Source: Advenella sp048381675 (lineage in GTDB: Bacteria > Pseudomonadota > Gammaproteobacteria > Burkholderiales > Burkholderiaceae_B). Taken from it: DNA of 64,000 nt. The translations under genes were made by a program, and so were the position numbers. The stretch covers positions 22,997-86,996 of the forward strand of contig NZ_JBLWIS010000013.1 in assembly GCF_048381675.1 (NCBI RefSeq), written 5' to 3'. Each line of letters opens with the position of its first letter. Positions within the stretch are counted from its first letter, which is position 1. This document shows positions 1 through 8,888 of the stretch, piece by piece. Below the pieces are notes generated by a model. It was not told where the DNA came from and searched no databases. It was given only the letters and a program-made list of their open reading frames with translations.

Positions 1-476
1 ACACGCCCGTTACGTAATTCGCTTAGGGTTTCTTTCAAAGTGATGAATTTGATGGGCTCGGTGCGGTCACTCCAGGCCCAGGCTAAAACTTCCTTGCCTT
101 CAGGAGAAAGACTCTTGATGAGCTGGTTAACTTTTTGTGGGGGCGGGCAGTTTTCACCGGCACGGCTGATGTTGCCACTTAGCCAGCTGCTTAAGATAAG
201 GTATAGAATAAGGCTGCCCAGTAGAACCAGTCCCCACCAAATATAATTGTTTATACTGTTGAGGTAGGTGACCAACTGGGTGCTGAAGGCTTCCAGTCCG
301 GCATAGTCCTGTTTTTTTCCAAAATCAATGATTTCACGGGCAAGGAATACCCAGACAAGTATAGAAAGGGTGATGACAGCACCACGTAAAACAAGTCGTG
401 GCATTGCAAGTGCTAGCAGCGTTTTGCTGAGTACTGCGGTATCATTTTTATAGGCCGCTGGTTTTTTTTGTTTCAT
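1..476 (-). CDS. Partial hypothetical membrane protein (3' end outside window)
   Basis: An open frame of 158 codons runs off the left edge. It starts at the ATG on the minus strand at 476 (MKQKKPAAYKND). Two hydrophobic stretches, around residues 28-50 and 78-97, look like membrane helices; the last visible part is soluble and charged. I do not recognise the family. The short two-helix architecture is similar to PgaD-like accessory proteins, but that is a weak guess. Its start codon lies only 14 bases from the divergent rpoN start, so each promoter must overlap the other gene or the 14-bp gap. Confidence 0.6.
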   Translation of the reverse strand, partial: MKQKKPAAYKNDTAVLSKTLLALAMPRLVLRGAVITLSILVWVFLAREIIDFGKKQDYAGLEAFSTQLVTYLNSINNYIWWGLVLLGSLILYLILSSWLSGNISRAGENCPPPQKVNQLIKSLSPEGKEVLAWAWSDRTEPIKFITLKETLSELRNGR

Positions 477-490
477 AAAGAATTTTTAAT

Positions 491-1882
491 ATGCGTCAGG
501 CGTTAGAGTTAAAAACAGGTCAGCAATTGGTCATGACCCCTCAGTTGCAGCAATCATTGCGATTACTGCAGTTTTCCGGTCTGGATTTCCAGGTTGAGCT
601 GATGCGCGCCATTCAGGACAATCCGATGCTGGAGTTAGTAGATGATAACCAGATATCATCTGAAACACCAAATGCCGAGATGTCTTATGCGGAGGTTTTA
701 CAACACGATTGGGATCAACACAAACCTGCGTCGGCCAATTCCGAAGACGATGATTTCTATCCTGAAACCGCAACCAGCGTCAGCCTGGAAGAATATTTGC
801 GTAGCCAGTTAGGCACGACCCATGCGTTAGAACGCGATATGCTCCTGGTAGACGTCTTGATTGATGAGCTGGATGAAAACGGTTATTTGCTGACTTCGCT
901 GGAAGAGGTGGCCGGTTTTTTTGAAGCGGAGCATGAAGTAACGGTAGAAGAGCTGACGGTTGCGCTTCGTTTGCTGCAGTCGTTTGATCCACCGGGTATT
1001 GCCGCACGCAGCCTGTCCGAATGCCTGTTATTGCAGTTGTCACGTGAATTAAGTCCTGAACCCGAGCAGGCGGTGTTGGCCTGTGCCAGAACGATTTGTG
1101 CTAATGCCCTTGATGCCTTGGGGGCAGCCGATATGGCTACCCTGCAAAATATAACCAGGGCGGATATTGGTTTGATTCGCCAGGCTCATTGCCTGATACA
1201 AAGCCTTGATCCGCGCCCTGGCAAAGCCTGGAGCACACCGGCTGCCGATTATGCCGTTCCTGATGTCCTGGTGCGTAAAATAAATCATGAGTGGGTGTTA
1301 TCGCTTAATCAGGGTATTTTGCCCAAGGTGCGGATAAATGCTGAATATGAAAGCATGATCCGGACTCTGGGTAAAAAAGATGATACCAGTTTGAATGAGC
1401 AATTAAGCCAGGCAAAAGGCTTTTTAAAACAGATCAATCATCGTTTCAGCACCATTCTGGAAGTCTCTAAAGTGGTCATGAAGTACCAAATGGCATTTCT
1501 AGAGGAGGGCATGTCTGCCATACAGCCCTTGACTTTAAGAGAGGTGGCACAGGAGCTGGATATTCATGAGTCAACCGTATCCCGGGCCACCACGCAAAAG
1601 TTTATCGCCACGCCGCACGGGGTATTTGAGCTGAAGCATTTTTTTGGTTCGGGTGTCGCTACCGAGTCGGGAGAGCATACCTCGGCCAAGTCGATTCAAT
1701 TGAAAATCAAGGCGCTGGTAGACGCCGAGGATGCCAAAAAACCTTTGTCGGACAGTAAATTATGTGATTTGCTGACTGCCGATGGCTTGGTGATTGCCCG
1801 CAGGACCGTGGCCAAATACCGGGAAGCCGTTGGTATTCCTCCTGCTTCCAGAAGAAAAGCTCAGGCTTTTCTTAAGGGTTAA
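491..1882 (+). CDS. rpoN: RNA polymerase sigma-54 factor RpoN
   Basis: This 463-residue protein directs core RNA polymerase to -24/-12 promoters that need enhancer-binding activators. Region I is clear at the N-terminus (LELKTGQQLVMTPQLQQSLR). An acidic linker follows (about residues 50-100), then the core-binding region and the C-terminal DNA-binding part with the RpoN box, seen as ARRTVAKYRE near residue 440. The length is slightly below the common 470-500. No lptB or hpf neighbour is present, unlike the usual rpoN context. No strong ribosome-binding site is visible before the ATG. Confidence 0.97.
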   Translation: MRQALELKTGQQLVMTPQLQQSLRLLQFSGLDFQVELMRAIQDNPMLELVDDNQISSETPNAEMSYAEVLQHDWDQHKPASANSEDDDFYPETATSVSLEEYLRSQLGTTHALERDMLLVDVLIDELDENGYLLTSLEEVAGFFEAEHEVTVEELTVALRLLQSFDPPGIAARSLSECLLLQLSRELSPEPEQAVLACARTICANALDALGAADMATLQNITRADIGLIRQAHCLIQSLDPRPGKAWSTPAADYAVPDVLVRKINHEWVLSLNQGILPKVRINAEYESMIRTLGKKDDTSLNEQLSQAKGFLKQINHRFSTILEVSKVVMKYQMAFLEEGMSAIQPLTLREVAQELDIHESTVSRATTQKFIATPHGVFELKHFFGSGVATESGEHTSAKSIQLKIKALVDAEDAKKPLSDSKLCDLLTADGLVIARRTVAKYREAVGIPPASRRKAQAFLKG

Positions 1883-1937
1883 CAACTAGTTAAACAAAAT
1901 CTGGTCTAAAAGTATTGCGAAAAAAATAAAAATAGAT

Positions 1938-1956
1938 GATAATGATTCGCATGTAT
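1938..1956. promoter_or_regulatory. Putative Fur box overlapping the bfd start codon
   Basis: The 19 bases GATAATGATTCGCATGTAT match 12 of 19 positions of the Fur consensus GATAATGATAATCATTATC, with a perfect first nine. The site overlaps the ATG of bfd at 1951, so Fur-Fe(II) would block transcription or initiation there. This fits bfd being induced by iron starvation in other bacteria. Confidence 0.55.
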
Positions 1957-2196
1957 ATTTGTATTTGTAATGCCATCACAGAAAAATCCGTTATTGAGGC
2001 AGTCAATAACGGCGCGTCCACACTAGGAGACTTGCAGTCTCAATTAGGTGTTGCGTCGTGCTGTGGTTGCTGTGCACAAACTGCCAGCGAATATCTTCCG
2101 CAAGGTTCATCCTCTAACGCGGCAGTTGCCCAAGAGTTCGTCAGTGAACGTCATGGCCGTAAAGCGCTTGTGTCCACTGTGCTCTGGCAGTCGTAG
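1951..2196 (+). CDS. bfd: Bacterioferritin-associated ferredoxin
   Basis: This is a small (81 residues) [2Fe-2S] protein that passes electrons to bacterioferritin haem to release stored iron. The N-terminal MYICICNAIT supplies the first cysteine pair (Cys4, Cys6), and SCCGCCAQT near residue 40 supplies the second, the Bfd cysteine spacing. I chose the ATG at 1951 because family members start with MY(V/I)C; an in-frame ATG five codons upstream lies in the putative Fur box. The C-terminal 20 residues (RHGRKALVSTVLWQS) are not typical of the family. bfr follows on the same strand after 185 bp. Confidence 0.9.
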   Translation: MYICICNAITEKSVIEAVNNGASTLGDLQSQLGVASCCGCCAQTASEYLPQGSSSNAAVAQEFVSERHGRKALVSTVLWQS

Positions 2197-2381
2197 CGTA
2201 TAGGGTGCTCTGACGGTTTTTTCGCCTAACCACCCCCTGCGGCATGTGGTAGTGGCTTTGTGCTTTTTCTGTTCAGCCAACCGGTTTGACAGGCGCATCC
2301 ATTATATAATCAGGGCTTAGGGCTAGGTGTCGCCATTGTATGCTTGGCTCCTGATTGAATGAACTTGAAAAAGGAAGGGCT

Positions 2382-2855
2382 ATGAAAGGCGATAAAGAGG
2401 TTCTTAAATACCTGAACAAGCAATTGACCAATGAATTAACGGCAATTAACCAATACTTCCTTCATGCGCGCATGTTGAAAAATTGGGGCTTCAATGCTTT
2501 GGGCAAGCATGAATATGAAGAGTCCATCGAAGAAATGAAGCATGCCGATGCCTTGATAGAACGTATTTTCCTGCTTGAGGGATTACCCAATTTGCAGGAT
2601 TTGCACAAGTTGCGTATTGGCGAAGATGTGCCGGAAATACTGTCCTGTGACTTGCACCTGGAAGTAACAGCTCATGGAACCCTCACGGAAGCGATTGCTC
2701 ACTGTGAGAAAGTGCGTGACTACGTTTCACGTGACCTGTTCCGCCGTATTCTTGATGAAACGGAAGAGCATATTGACTGGCTGGAAACCCAGATTGAACT
2801 GGTTGAAAAAGTGGGTCTGCAAAATTATTTGCAAAGCCAGATAGGCGAAGAATAA
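2382..2855 (+). CDS. bfr: Bacterioferritin
   Basis: This haem-containing ferritin of 157 residues stores iron as a 24-subunit shell. The four-helix ferroxidase pattern is visible: ELTAINQYFLHARM with the first Glu ligand, then EESIEEMKHAD with Glu and His ligands and the haem-binding Met, LLEGLPNLQDL, and the last Glu-x2-His in DETEEHIDWLE. The ATG at 2382 follows an AAGGAAG ribosome-binding site and gives the standard length. The upstream Bfd is its redox partner. A strong terminator follows the gene. Confidence 0.97.
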   Translation: MKGDKEVLKYLNKQLTNELTAINQYFLHARMLKNWGFNALGKHEYEESIEEMKHADALIERIFLLEGLPNLQDLHKLRIGEDVPEILSCDLHLEVTAHGTLTEAIAHCEKVRDYVSRDLFRRILDETEEHIDWLETQIELVEKVGLQNYLQSQIGEE

Positions 2856-2916
2856 GTCACCCCGTCAAGATCAATGAGGTCGCCGGAAATCTGGCGTTTG
2901 GCTTAAGTTAAGTAAC

Positions 2917-2956
2917 AATAAAAACGGCCTGGAATACTTTCCAGGCCGTTTTTATT
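2917..2956. terminator. Bidirectional intrinsic terminator between bfr and the 3012-3566 gene
   Basis: Two perfectly complementary 18-base arms (2917-2934 and 2939-2956) are separated by the loop TACT. The stem core GGCCTGGAA pairs with TTCCAGGCC, and A/T tracts on the outside give a U-run on both strands. It serves the two convergent transcription units. Confidence 0.9.
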
Positions 2957-3011
2957 GAAGGGTTTTTTATGAGCACTTGCCGGTTTTGAGGAAAACCGCA
3001 AGTGTTTTGGC

Positions 3012-3566
3012 TTAGCGTTCGGGGCAGTCTTTGACTTTACCCCAGGCATTGTTGGCGCCACAATATTGTTCACGTACCTTGCCAAGGCAACTGGGGCGTT
3101 CAAAAAAGCCCAGGGTGCGACAGTGTGCCACCGCGCTATGAAAAGCCGGTTCCCAGGCATAGCCGCCACCAGACGAGCCCCCTACCTGTGCGGAGCGGGT
3201 TATTGGCGTTGCTTGGATGGGTGCGGCGTCTATGCGGCCAGTTGCCGTGCCAATAGTGACGTTGGGATTGTATTGGCTGCTGGATGCCGTCAGGATATCG
3301 GATTTTTGCGATGCGTCTATAGCCCAGTCAATGCCAGTGGGGTTTTCAGGGACGCCCTGTGCACCACTCATGAGGGGTTGCTGGGGTTGGCGCAGTATGG
3401 GGCGTCCGAATTGATCAACTTGTGGAGGAGGATCAAATTCGGAAACGTTGGGTATATTGGCCGTGGTGGGCGTATGTGCAATGAGCCATTCACCCGCCTG
3501 GATGCCGCCCCATGTGGCCAGTCCGGCAAAAATCAGTAAAGAAATGAATAAAAAACGCCAAGACAT
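3012..3566 (-). CDS. Hypothetical protein with N-terminal membrane anchor and cysteine-containing tail
   Basis: This 184-residue protein has one N-terminal hydrophobic helix or signal anchor (MSWRFLFISLLIFAGLATWG). A low-complexity Pro/Gln/Ser-rich middle follows, then a C-terminal segment with four cysteines (AHCRTLG, PSCLGK, EQYCGA, KDCPER) that could form disulfides in the periplasm. I chose the ATG at 3566 because AAGGGTAA lies at the right distance upstream. It follows prfC by 46 bases on the same strand, so the two are probably co-transcribed. I do not recognise the family. Confidence 0.75.
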   Translation of the reverse strand: MSWRFLFISLLIFAGLATWGGIQAGEWLIAHTPTTANIPNVSEFDPPPQVDQFGRPILRQPQQPLMSGAQGVPENPTGIDWAIDASQKSDILTASSSQYNPNVTIGTATGRIDAAPIQATPITRSAQVGGSSGGGYAWEPAFHSAVAHCRTLGFFERPSCLGKVREQYCGANNAWGKVKDCPER

Positions 3567-3612
3567 TAATAAATTACCCTTCATTGATGTGTGGTTCATT
3601 TTAGCTGTTTTC

Positions 3613-5217
3613 CTAGAACACCTGACCGGCATGTTCACGCATCGCATGAAAATTAATTTCAGGGTTCAGTTCCTGGGCAACACGAAGCTGGGCAGGAGAG
3701 CTAACCAGGAAAGCAAGCGCATCAACGACATCGTAGGCGATATTGGCAGCGTTGCTGTCCATGAATTTGCGCAGTGCTTTCGGGTTGTCACTGGTTACCC
3801 AGCGTGCCATTGTATATCTAGATGGCATTAAACGCGCATCCACGCCATATTCGGTTTTCAGGCGGTGAGCAACCACTTCAAATTGTAATTGGCCAATAGC
3901 ACCTAATAACAGTGCACCCCCTGCCGCTTCAGGACGGAATACCTGGATGGCGCCTTCTTCACCCAATTGGGTAAGACCGGTGCGCAGCTGCTTGGTACGC
4001 AGTGGATCCTTGACTTCGACACCCTGGAACAGTTCCGGGGCAAAGAATGGCAGGCCGGTAAAGTGTAGGGTTTCGCCTTCGGTCAGTACATCGCCCAGGT
4101 GCAGGACACCATGGTTGGGAATACCAATCACATCGCCAGCATAGGCTTCGTCGAGCAGGTCACGGCGCTGGGACAGGAATGAAACCACGTTATTGGGGCG
4201 AATTTCCTTGCCGGTACGGCTGACTTTCAGGCGCATGCCCCGTTCAAACTTGCCCGAGCTGACCCGTACGAAGGCCACGCGGTCACGGTGGGCCGGGTCC
4301 ATATTGGCCTGTACCTTGAAGACAACACCGGAGAACTTGGGTTCGTCGGGCTGGACGACACGTTCCAGCGCTTGGCGCGGACCGGGTTTGGGGGCCCATT
4401 TAACCAGGGCGTCAAGTATCTCTTGCACGCCAAAGTTGTTAACGGCTGAACCAAAAAAAACCGGTGTTTGTTTGCCCGCCAGGAAAGCTTCGTGGTTAAA
4501 GTCGGGGGTGGCTTCTTTGATGAGGGAAATTTCTTCGTGGGCCTTTTTGAAGGCATCACCGAATTTCTCCTGGATCAGCGGGTTTTCCAGGCCTTCGATA
4601 AAATCATCTTCTTTGCTACGCCGTTCCTGGCCGGGGCGGAACAGGCGCATGCGGTCAAGTTGCAGGTCATAAACGCCGCCAAACGATTTGCCCATGCCAA
4701 TAGGCCAGGTAAACGGAATGGCATCCATGCCCAGATGGGATTCAATCTCACCCAGCAGGTCCAGGGGTTCCTGGACTTCGCGGTCGAGTTTGTTGATGAA
4801 GGTCAGGATGGGGGTGTTGCGGGCCCGGCAAACCTGCAGCAGGCGAATGGTTTGCGGTTCGATACCGTTTGCGGCATCGACCACCATAATCGCTGCGTCA
4901 ACCGCCGTCAGCACCCGATAGGTATCTTCAGAAAAGTCCTGGTGTCCGGGGGTGTCTAGCAGGTTGATGACACAGTCCTGGTATTCCATTTGCATGACGG
5001 ATGATGCGACTGAAATACCCCGTTGTTTTTCAATTTCCATCCAGTCTGAAGAAGCATGGCGGCTTGCTTTTCTTGCTTTTACGCTACCGGCGATCTGAAT
5101 CGCGCCTGCAAACAGGAGCAGTTTCTCTGTCAGGGTGGTTTTACCTGCATCAGGGTGGGAAATAATGGCAAAGGTGCGGCGACGGGCCACTTCCTGCTTG
5201 ATTGATAAGTGCGACAT
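3613..5217 (-). CDS. prfC: Peptide chain release factor 3
   Basis: RF3 is a translational GTPase that removes RF1 or RF2 from the ribosome after termination. The 534-residue product has the G1 loop SHPDAGKTT at about residue 20, the switch II motif DTPGHQDFSEDT near 90, and NKLDRE (G4) near 145. Translation-factor domains II and III follow, ending in a typical RF3 C-terminus (NPEINFHAMREHAGQVF). Length is normal for the family. The start has no obvious ribosome-binding site. The gene probably forms a short operon with the downstream 3012-3566 gene. Confidence 0.97.
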   Translation of the reverse strand: MSHLSIKQEVARRRTFAIISHPDAGKTTLTEKLLLFAGAIQIAGSVKARKASRHASSDWMEIEKQRGISVASSVMQMEYQDCVINLLDTPGHQDFSEDTYRVLTAVDAAIMVVDAANGIEPQTIRLLQVCRARNTPILTFINKLDREVQEPLDLLGEIESHLGMDAIPFTWPIGMGKSFGGVYDLQLDRMRLFRPGQERRSKEDDFIEGLENPLIQEKFGDAFKKAHEEISLIKEATPDFNHEAFLAGKQTPVFFGSAVNNFGVQEILDALVKWAPKPGPRQALERVVQPDEPKFSGVVFKVQANMDPAHRDRVAFVRVSSGKFERGMRLKVSRTGKEIRPNNVVSFLSQRRDLLDEAYAGDVIGIPNHGVLHLGDVLTEGETLHFTGLPFFAPELFQGVEVKDPLRTKQLRTGLTQLGEEGAIQVFRPEAAGGALLLGAIGQLQFEVVAHRLKTEYGVDARLMPSRYTMARWVTSDNPKALRKFMDSNAANIAYDVVDALAFLVSSPAQLRVAQELNPEINFHAMREHAGQVF

Positions 5218-5385
5218 TAATTAAAAACGGTATATAGTCACCCGCGATGGGATGATAAGACAACAGATTGATGGGTGATTCGGGGATTCGTGCAAAAACA
5301 TTGGTAGAATGCCAGAAAACGTTGTTTATTATAGATCTTTATGGTTTTTTTTGTGAAAGAAAAGGGTTGCAAAGGCTAAGTCATT

Positions 5386-6060
5386 ATGGCAAACAGGAAA
5401 ATTAAAATACAGGACTTTCTTTCCAATGTCCCGCTATTCAGTCAGCTGGAACCGGCCGAGCTTGATGCAATTGCGTTGGGAACTACCGAGATGCAGGTCA
5501 GGCGTGGCGAAATTGTGTTTCAGCGTGGTGAGCCTTGTCTGGGATTGCACGTACTTATTTATGGGCAAATCAAGCTGTCAGTGGTGTCTTCACCGGGTAA
5601 CGAAAAGGTGGTCAAGATCATTCGTGCCGGTGACAGCTTTGGCGAGGCGCTCATGTTCATGGGAAAGAACTATATCGTGACGGCGCAGGCACTGGAGGAT
5701 TGTCTGGTGCTGCATGTCAGCCGCAACGTCATTAATGCCGAATTGGCCAAAAGCCAGAATCTTACCTTTAACATGCTCAAAGGTCTTAGCCAGCGGCTGT
5801 ATGGCCTGATGGAAGATGTCGAGTCGTATTCCTTGCGATCAGGCGCACAGCGGGTGATTGGCTATTTGCTAAAGCACGACTATTGCGAAAACGGGCAAAC
5901 CATTACCTTAAGTACCAGCAAGGCCATTATTGCTTCGCGCCTTAACATTACCCCGGAACATTTTTCGCGTATTTTGCTGGATTTAAGCACGCATGGCCTG
6001 ATCAAGGTAAAGGGCAAGGAAATTACCATTCTGGATATGCAGGGCCTTATTGATTTTTAA
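5386..6060 (+). CDS. Crp/Fnr-family transcriptional regulator, Dnr/NnrR-like
   Basis: The 224-residue protein has an N-terminal cyclic-nucleotide-type beta barrel (about 15-130), a dimerisation helix and a C-terminal winged helix with a recognition segment near STSKAIIASRLNITPEHFSRIL (about 175-200). It lacks the N-terminal cysteine cluster of FNR, so it is not a classical O2 sensor. Together with the neighbouring NnrS-like and DUF2249 genes this points to the Dnr/NnrR group, which respond to nitric oxide. The E-x3-SR recognition pattern matches proteins binding TTGAT-N4-ATCAA, as found upstream of ubiU. The symbol is left empty because Dnr and NnrR cannot be separated by eye. Confidence 0.8.
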   Translation: MANRKIKIQDFLSNVPLFSQLEPAELDAIALGTTEMQVRRGEIVFQRGEPCLGLHVLIYGQIKLSVVSSPGNEKVVKIIRAGDSFGEALMFMGKNYIVTAQALEDCLVLHVSRNVINAELAKSQNLTFNMLKGLSQRLYGLMEDVESYSLRSGAQRVIGYLLKHDYCENGQTITLSTSKAIIASRLNITPEHFSRILLDLSTHGLIKVKGKEITILDMQGLIDF

Positions 6061-7361
6061 GCGGTTTTTTTAAACTGTTTGGCAAGCTGCCTGTATATGC
6101 GGACGGCACCCAGCAGGTTAATAAACAGCATCCCTGTTGAAGCCAGCCACAGCAGTGCCGCTATAGTAGCAAAGCCGGGTACTTGCCAGGCGGCTGCCAG
6201 CATGGCCGGCAAGGTTAGCAGTTGTACCCAAAATTGGCGCATGGCATGGGCCTCGGGCAAAATATCTTTTATTTTGGGTACGGCCCCCGAGCGGAAGGGC
6301 ACTATTTCCTGGCAGTGAAGCATGACCAGGAAGGGAACGATTTTGTATAGCATGCCATTAATGGCTGAATAGGCGCAGCCCAGAATAAACAATATTCCCA
6401 ACGATAGTTCCAGTTGAGGCAGGCTGAACAGCTGCAGTAGTGGTAACAGGACGCAACTGCCCAACAGGCTGGCCAGTGACAGTCGCCAGAACAGGGTAGT
6501 CACATCGGGTTCAGGACGTTTACGGCCTTTAAGCAGGAGGCCGGTCTGGACGGTGAAGGTAATCGCCAGTATGACCAATACAAAAACCAATGCGGTTTGC
6601 AAAATTGCCGAATGCAGGCTGAACCATTCAGAGAAAAGTGTCCAGAGCAGCAATACGATGAACAGGGTCGGTAACAGGCGTTGCGTCATGCTGACGGAGT
6701 AAATTTCAGTGACCTGAAACAGGGGGATGACCTGAAAACTCACGCCCATGAGTAAAATGGCCACCCAACCGGCCAGTCCCCACAAGGCGTGTAGATTGGT
6801 TAGCGTTACCAAGGACAGGTTCAGCGGGTGCATGAACCCATATACCAGGGTTAACCCAAGGATGACCGTGATGGTCAGGCTGGCCAGGCTATAACGCACG
6901 GCCAGAATGGATGCCTTGGCTTTTTCCGCCTGCTGTTTGCGCGATAGCCAGAGCCCGGCATTAAGGGCAACAATGAAAATGGCCAGGCCGCTTCCAAGCA
7001 GGATGGCCGCGGTAATGAAAAGCGGGTTGGACAGGATAAGGAAGGCACTGGACAGCGTCAGGGTACCCAAACCCAACAACAAAAAGACAATGAGCCCCAG
7101 TGGATTGGGGAACGGAATTTGAACCCGGAAAGCAACCGGTAAAATCTGAATAAGCGAGCCCGCCATGCTCATGGTCAGGATGCCCAGGGTAAACAGGTGG
7201 GTAACGCTGAGCATGACCGGCGACCAGCGGCTTGACCAGGCCTCGGGGCCGGAAAACAGCAGCACGACGGCTGCCAGCATGCCAAATAGCGGCACAGCCA
7301 GAAAAAAACGCATGGGCGCCATCAGCCCCGGCATGCGGTCAAAGGTTAAGGCACGTTGCAT
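6057..7361 (-). CDS. Polytopic membrane protein, NnrS-like / oxidase-subunit-I-like
   Basis: This 434-residue protein has about twelve predicted membrane helices. Conserved-looking histidines sit in helices (VTHLFTLG, TNLHALWGLAG, MLHCQEIVPF), as in the NnrS family and in haem-copper oxidase subunit I relatives. NnrS proteins are tied to nitric-oxide stress. The gene overlaps the upstream DUF2249 stop codon by one base (TAATG), so translation is coupled, and it overlaps the convergent Dnr-like gene by four bases. The assignment rests on topology, histidine placement and context rather than a clear family signature. Confidence 0.55.
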   Translation of the reverse strand: MQRALTFDRMPGLMAPMRFFLAVPLFGMLAAVVLLFSGPEAWSSRWSPVMLSVTHLFTLGILTMSMAGSLIQILPVAFRVQIPFPNPLGLIVFLLLGLGTLTLSSAFLILSNPLFITAAILLGSGLAIFIVALNAGLWLSRKQQAEKAKASILAVRYSLASLTITVILGLTLVYGFMHPLNLSLVTLTNLHALWGLAGWVAILLMGVSFQVIPLFQVTEIYSVSMTQRLLPTLFIVLLLWTLFSEWFSLHSAILQTALVFVLVILAITFTVQTGLLLKGRKRPEPDVTTLFWRLSLASLLGSCVLLPLLQLFSLPQLELSLGILFILGCAYSAINGMLYKIVPFLVMLHCQEIVPFRSGAVPKIKDILPEAHAMRQFWVQLLTLPAMLAAAWQVPGFATIAALLWLASTGMLFINLLGAVRIYRQLAKQFKKTA

Positions 7362-7588
7362 TAGCCCTTTTTCCAGATGATGACTTCATAGGAGTAATCG
7401 GGTTGCTTGCGGATACTGTATTCAAAATTTTCACTTTCAAGTATGCGAAACAGGGGGATGGGCTCGCGGTCTATCAACATGCGCAGGCGTTTGTCACCGT
7501 TATTTATTTGGGGCAATAACGCCAGGACATGCTCCATGGGTTCAGGAGGTGGCAAGCCGCGTACGTCCAGCTGAATGTCATTATTCAT
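7361..7588 (-). CDS. DUF2249 domain protein
   Basis: This 75-residue protein begins MNNDIQLDVRGLPPPEPMEHV, the characteristic opening of DUF2249 proteins. These small TusA-like fold proteins are often found with denitrification or nitric-oxide genes. I chose the ATG at 7588 over an in-frame upstream codon at 7627 because the domain begins directly there. It is translationally coupled to the NnrS-like gene. An FNR-type site lies about 70 bases upstream. The exact biochemical role of the family is not known to me. Confidence 0.85.
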   Translation of the reverse strand: MNNDIQLDVRGLPPPEPMEHVLALLPQINNGDKRLRMLIDREPIPLFRILESENFEYSIRKQPDYSYEVIIWKKG

Positions 7589-7650
7589 GTTTAGTCCATA
7601 TGTCAAAACGGGTTGAGAGTCTGGCAAAGTAATTGTTAACAGGCATTATG

Positions 7651-7664
7651 TAGATGCACATCAA
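7651..7664. promoter_or_regulatory. Putative FNR/Dnr box for the DUF2249 operon
   Basis: TAGATGCACATCAA differs from TTGAT-N4-ATCAA at one position. Its centre is about 70 bases from the DUF2249 start, leaving room for a class II promoter (site near -41.5) with a short leader. The site is in the divergent region shared with ubiU. Confidence 0.5.
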
Positions 7665-7700
7665 TATATTATCAAATTAGGATTGATGTCTTGCTTTTTC

Positions 7701-7714
7701 TTGATATTACTCAA
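7701..7714. promoter_or_regulatory. Putative FNR/Dnr box upstream of ubiU
   Basis: TTGATATTACTCAA matches nine of ten defined positions of TTGAT-N4-ATCAA. It lies 86 bases before the ubiU ATG. Anaerobic activation of ubiUVT by an FNR-type factor is expected, because these genes serve ubiquinone synthesis without oxygen. Confidence 0.65.
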
Positions 7715-7799
7715 GGTTGTGCGATGAACAGGATTGTTATATTCAGCTATTGATTTCTGCTTAAGTTCAAGCTCCAATAATATTCAAGATTAAACTAAC

Positions 7800-8852
7800 A
7801 TGTCAAATATTTTTCCTGTAAACGGTAACGGCCTGCCTGATTCGGGACAGCCTGTTATAGAGTTAGTGTGTCCGGCCGGCAGTTTGCCTGCCCTTAAAAA
7901 TGCCGTAGATAACGGTGCAAACTGTGTCTATTTGGGATTCCGCGATGCTACCAATGCCCGCAATTTTGCCGGGCTTAATTTTGATGACGTTGCCATACGC
8001 GAAGGTATTGATTATGCGCATTCACGCGGGTGCCGGGTGTTTGTGGCGCTTAACACTTATCCCCAGCCCGGTAGCGCCGGCTTATGGACGCAAGCCATCG
8101 ATCATGCGGCCGGCATGGGGGTAGATGCCCTGATTATGGGTGACTTGGGATTAATGGCTTATGCAGCCGATAAATACCCTGACCTGCACCGGCATTTGTC
8201 GGTACAGGGATCAGCCACCAATTACGAGGCGATTTCCTTTTACCAGCAGCAGTTTGGCATTACGCGGGTTATTTTGCCACGGGTCCTTTCTTTGTCCCAG
8301 GTAGAGCAGGTAGCTGAAAAAACCACGGTTGAAATAGAAGTATTTGGCTTTGGCAGCCTGTGTGTCATGGTAGAAGGGCGCTGCGCCCTGTCTTCTTATG
8401 TGACCGGTGAATCGCCCAATACGCATGGGGTTTGTTCTCCGGCCAAGGCCGTGCGCTGGCAGCAAACACCCAAGGGGCTTGAATCTCGCCTTAACGGTGT
8501 GCTGATAGACCGCTATGACGATAATGAAAATGCCGGTTACCCTACTCTTTGCAAGGGTCGCTTTGATGTTGAAGATGAAACCTATTATGCCATTGAAGAA
8601 CCCACCAGCCTGAATACGCTTGAAATCCTGCCACGGCTGGTTCAGTTGGGCGTGCGTGGTATCAAGATTGAAGGACGCCAGCGTAGCCCGGCCTATGTTG
8701 GCCAGGTGACCAAGGTTTGGCGCCAGGCCATTGATAACTGCCTGTCGCAGGCCCAGCGCTATTCGGTCAAGCCTGAATGGATGGCTGGCCTGAACAAGGT
8801 GGCTGAAGGGCAGCAGCATACGCTGGGTGCTTACAGTCGACCCTGGAAATAG
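7800..8852 (+). CDS. ubiU: O2-independent ubiquinone hydroxylation protein UbiU (peptidase U32 family)
   Basis: UbiU forms a 4Fe-4S heterodimer with UbiV that hydroxylates ubiquinone precursors without O2, using prephenate as hydroxyl donor in E. coli. The 350-residue protein starts with the U32 motif ELVCPAGSLPALKNAV. It has four candidate cluster cysteines in the family spacing: SLCVMVEGRC (two cysteines seven apart), GVCSPAK and PTLCKGRF. No strong ribosome-binding site precedes the ATG. ubiV and ubiT follow on the same strand. Confidence 0.95.
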   Translation: MSNIFPVNGNGLPDSGQPVIELVCPAGSLPALKNAVDNGANCVYLGFRDATNARNFAGLNFDDVAIREGIDYAHSRGCRVFVALNTYPQPGSAGLWTQAIDHAAGMGVDALIMGDLGLMAYAADKYPDLHRHLSVQGSATNYEAISFYQQQFGITRVILPRVLSLSQVEQVAEKTTVEIEVFGFGSLCVMVEGRCALSSYVTGESPNTHGVCSPAKAVRWQQTPKGLESRLNGVLIDRYDDNENAGYPTLCKGRFDVEDETYYAIEEPTSLNTLEILPRLVQLGVRGIKIEGRQRSPAYVGQVTKVWRQAIDNCLSQAQRYSVKPEWMAGLNKVAEGQQHTLGAYSRPWK

Positions 8853-8888
8853 TTTAAAGATTAAATATATTCATATAAAGGTATTCTT

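Noticed and set aside
2286..2310. TTGACA followed by TATAAT before bfr
   Set aside because: The spacing is only 13 bases, too short for a sigma-70 promoter; the TATAAT alone may still be the -10 element.
3066..3539. 157-codon plus-strand frame
   Set aside because: It is the shadow of the minus-strand gene 3012-3566, which has a proper signal anchor and ribosome-binding site.
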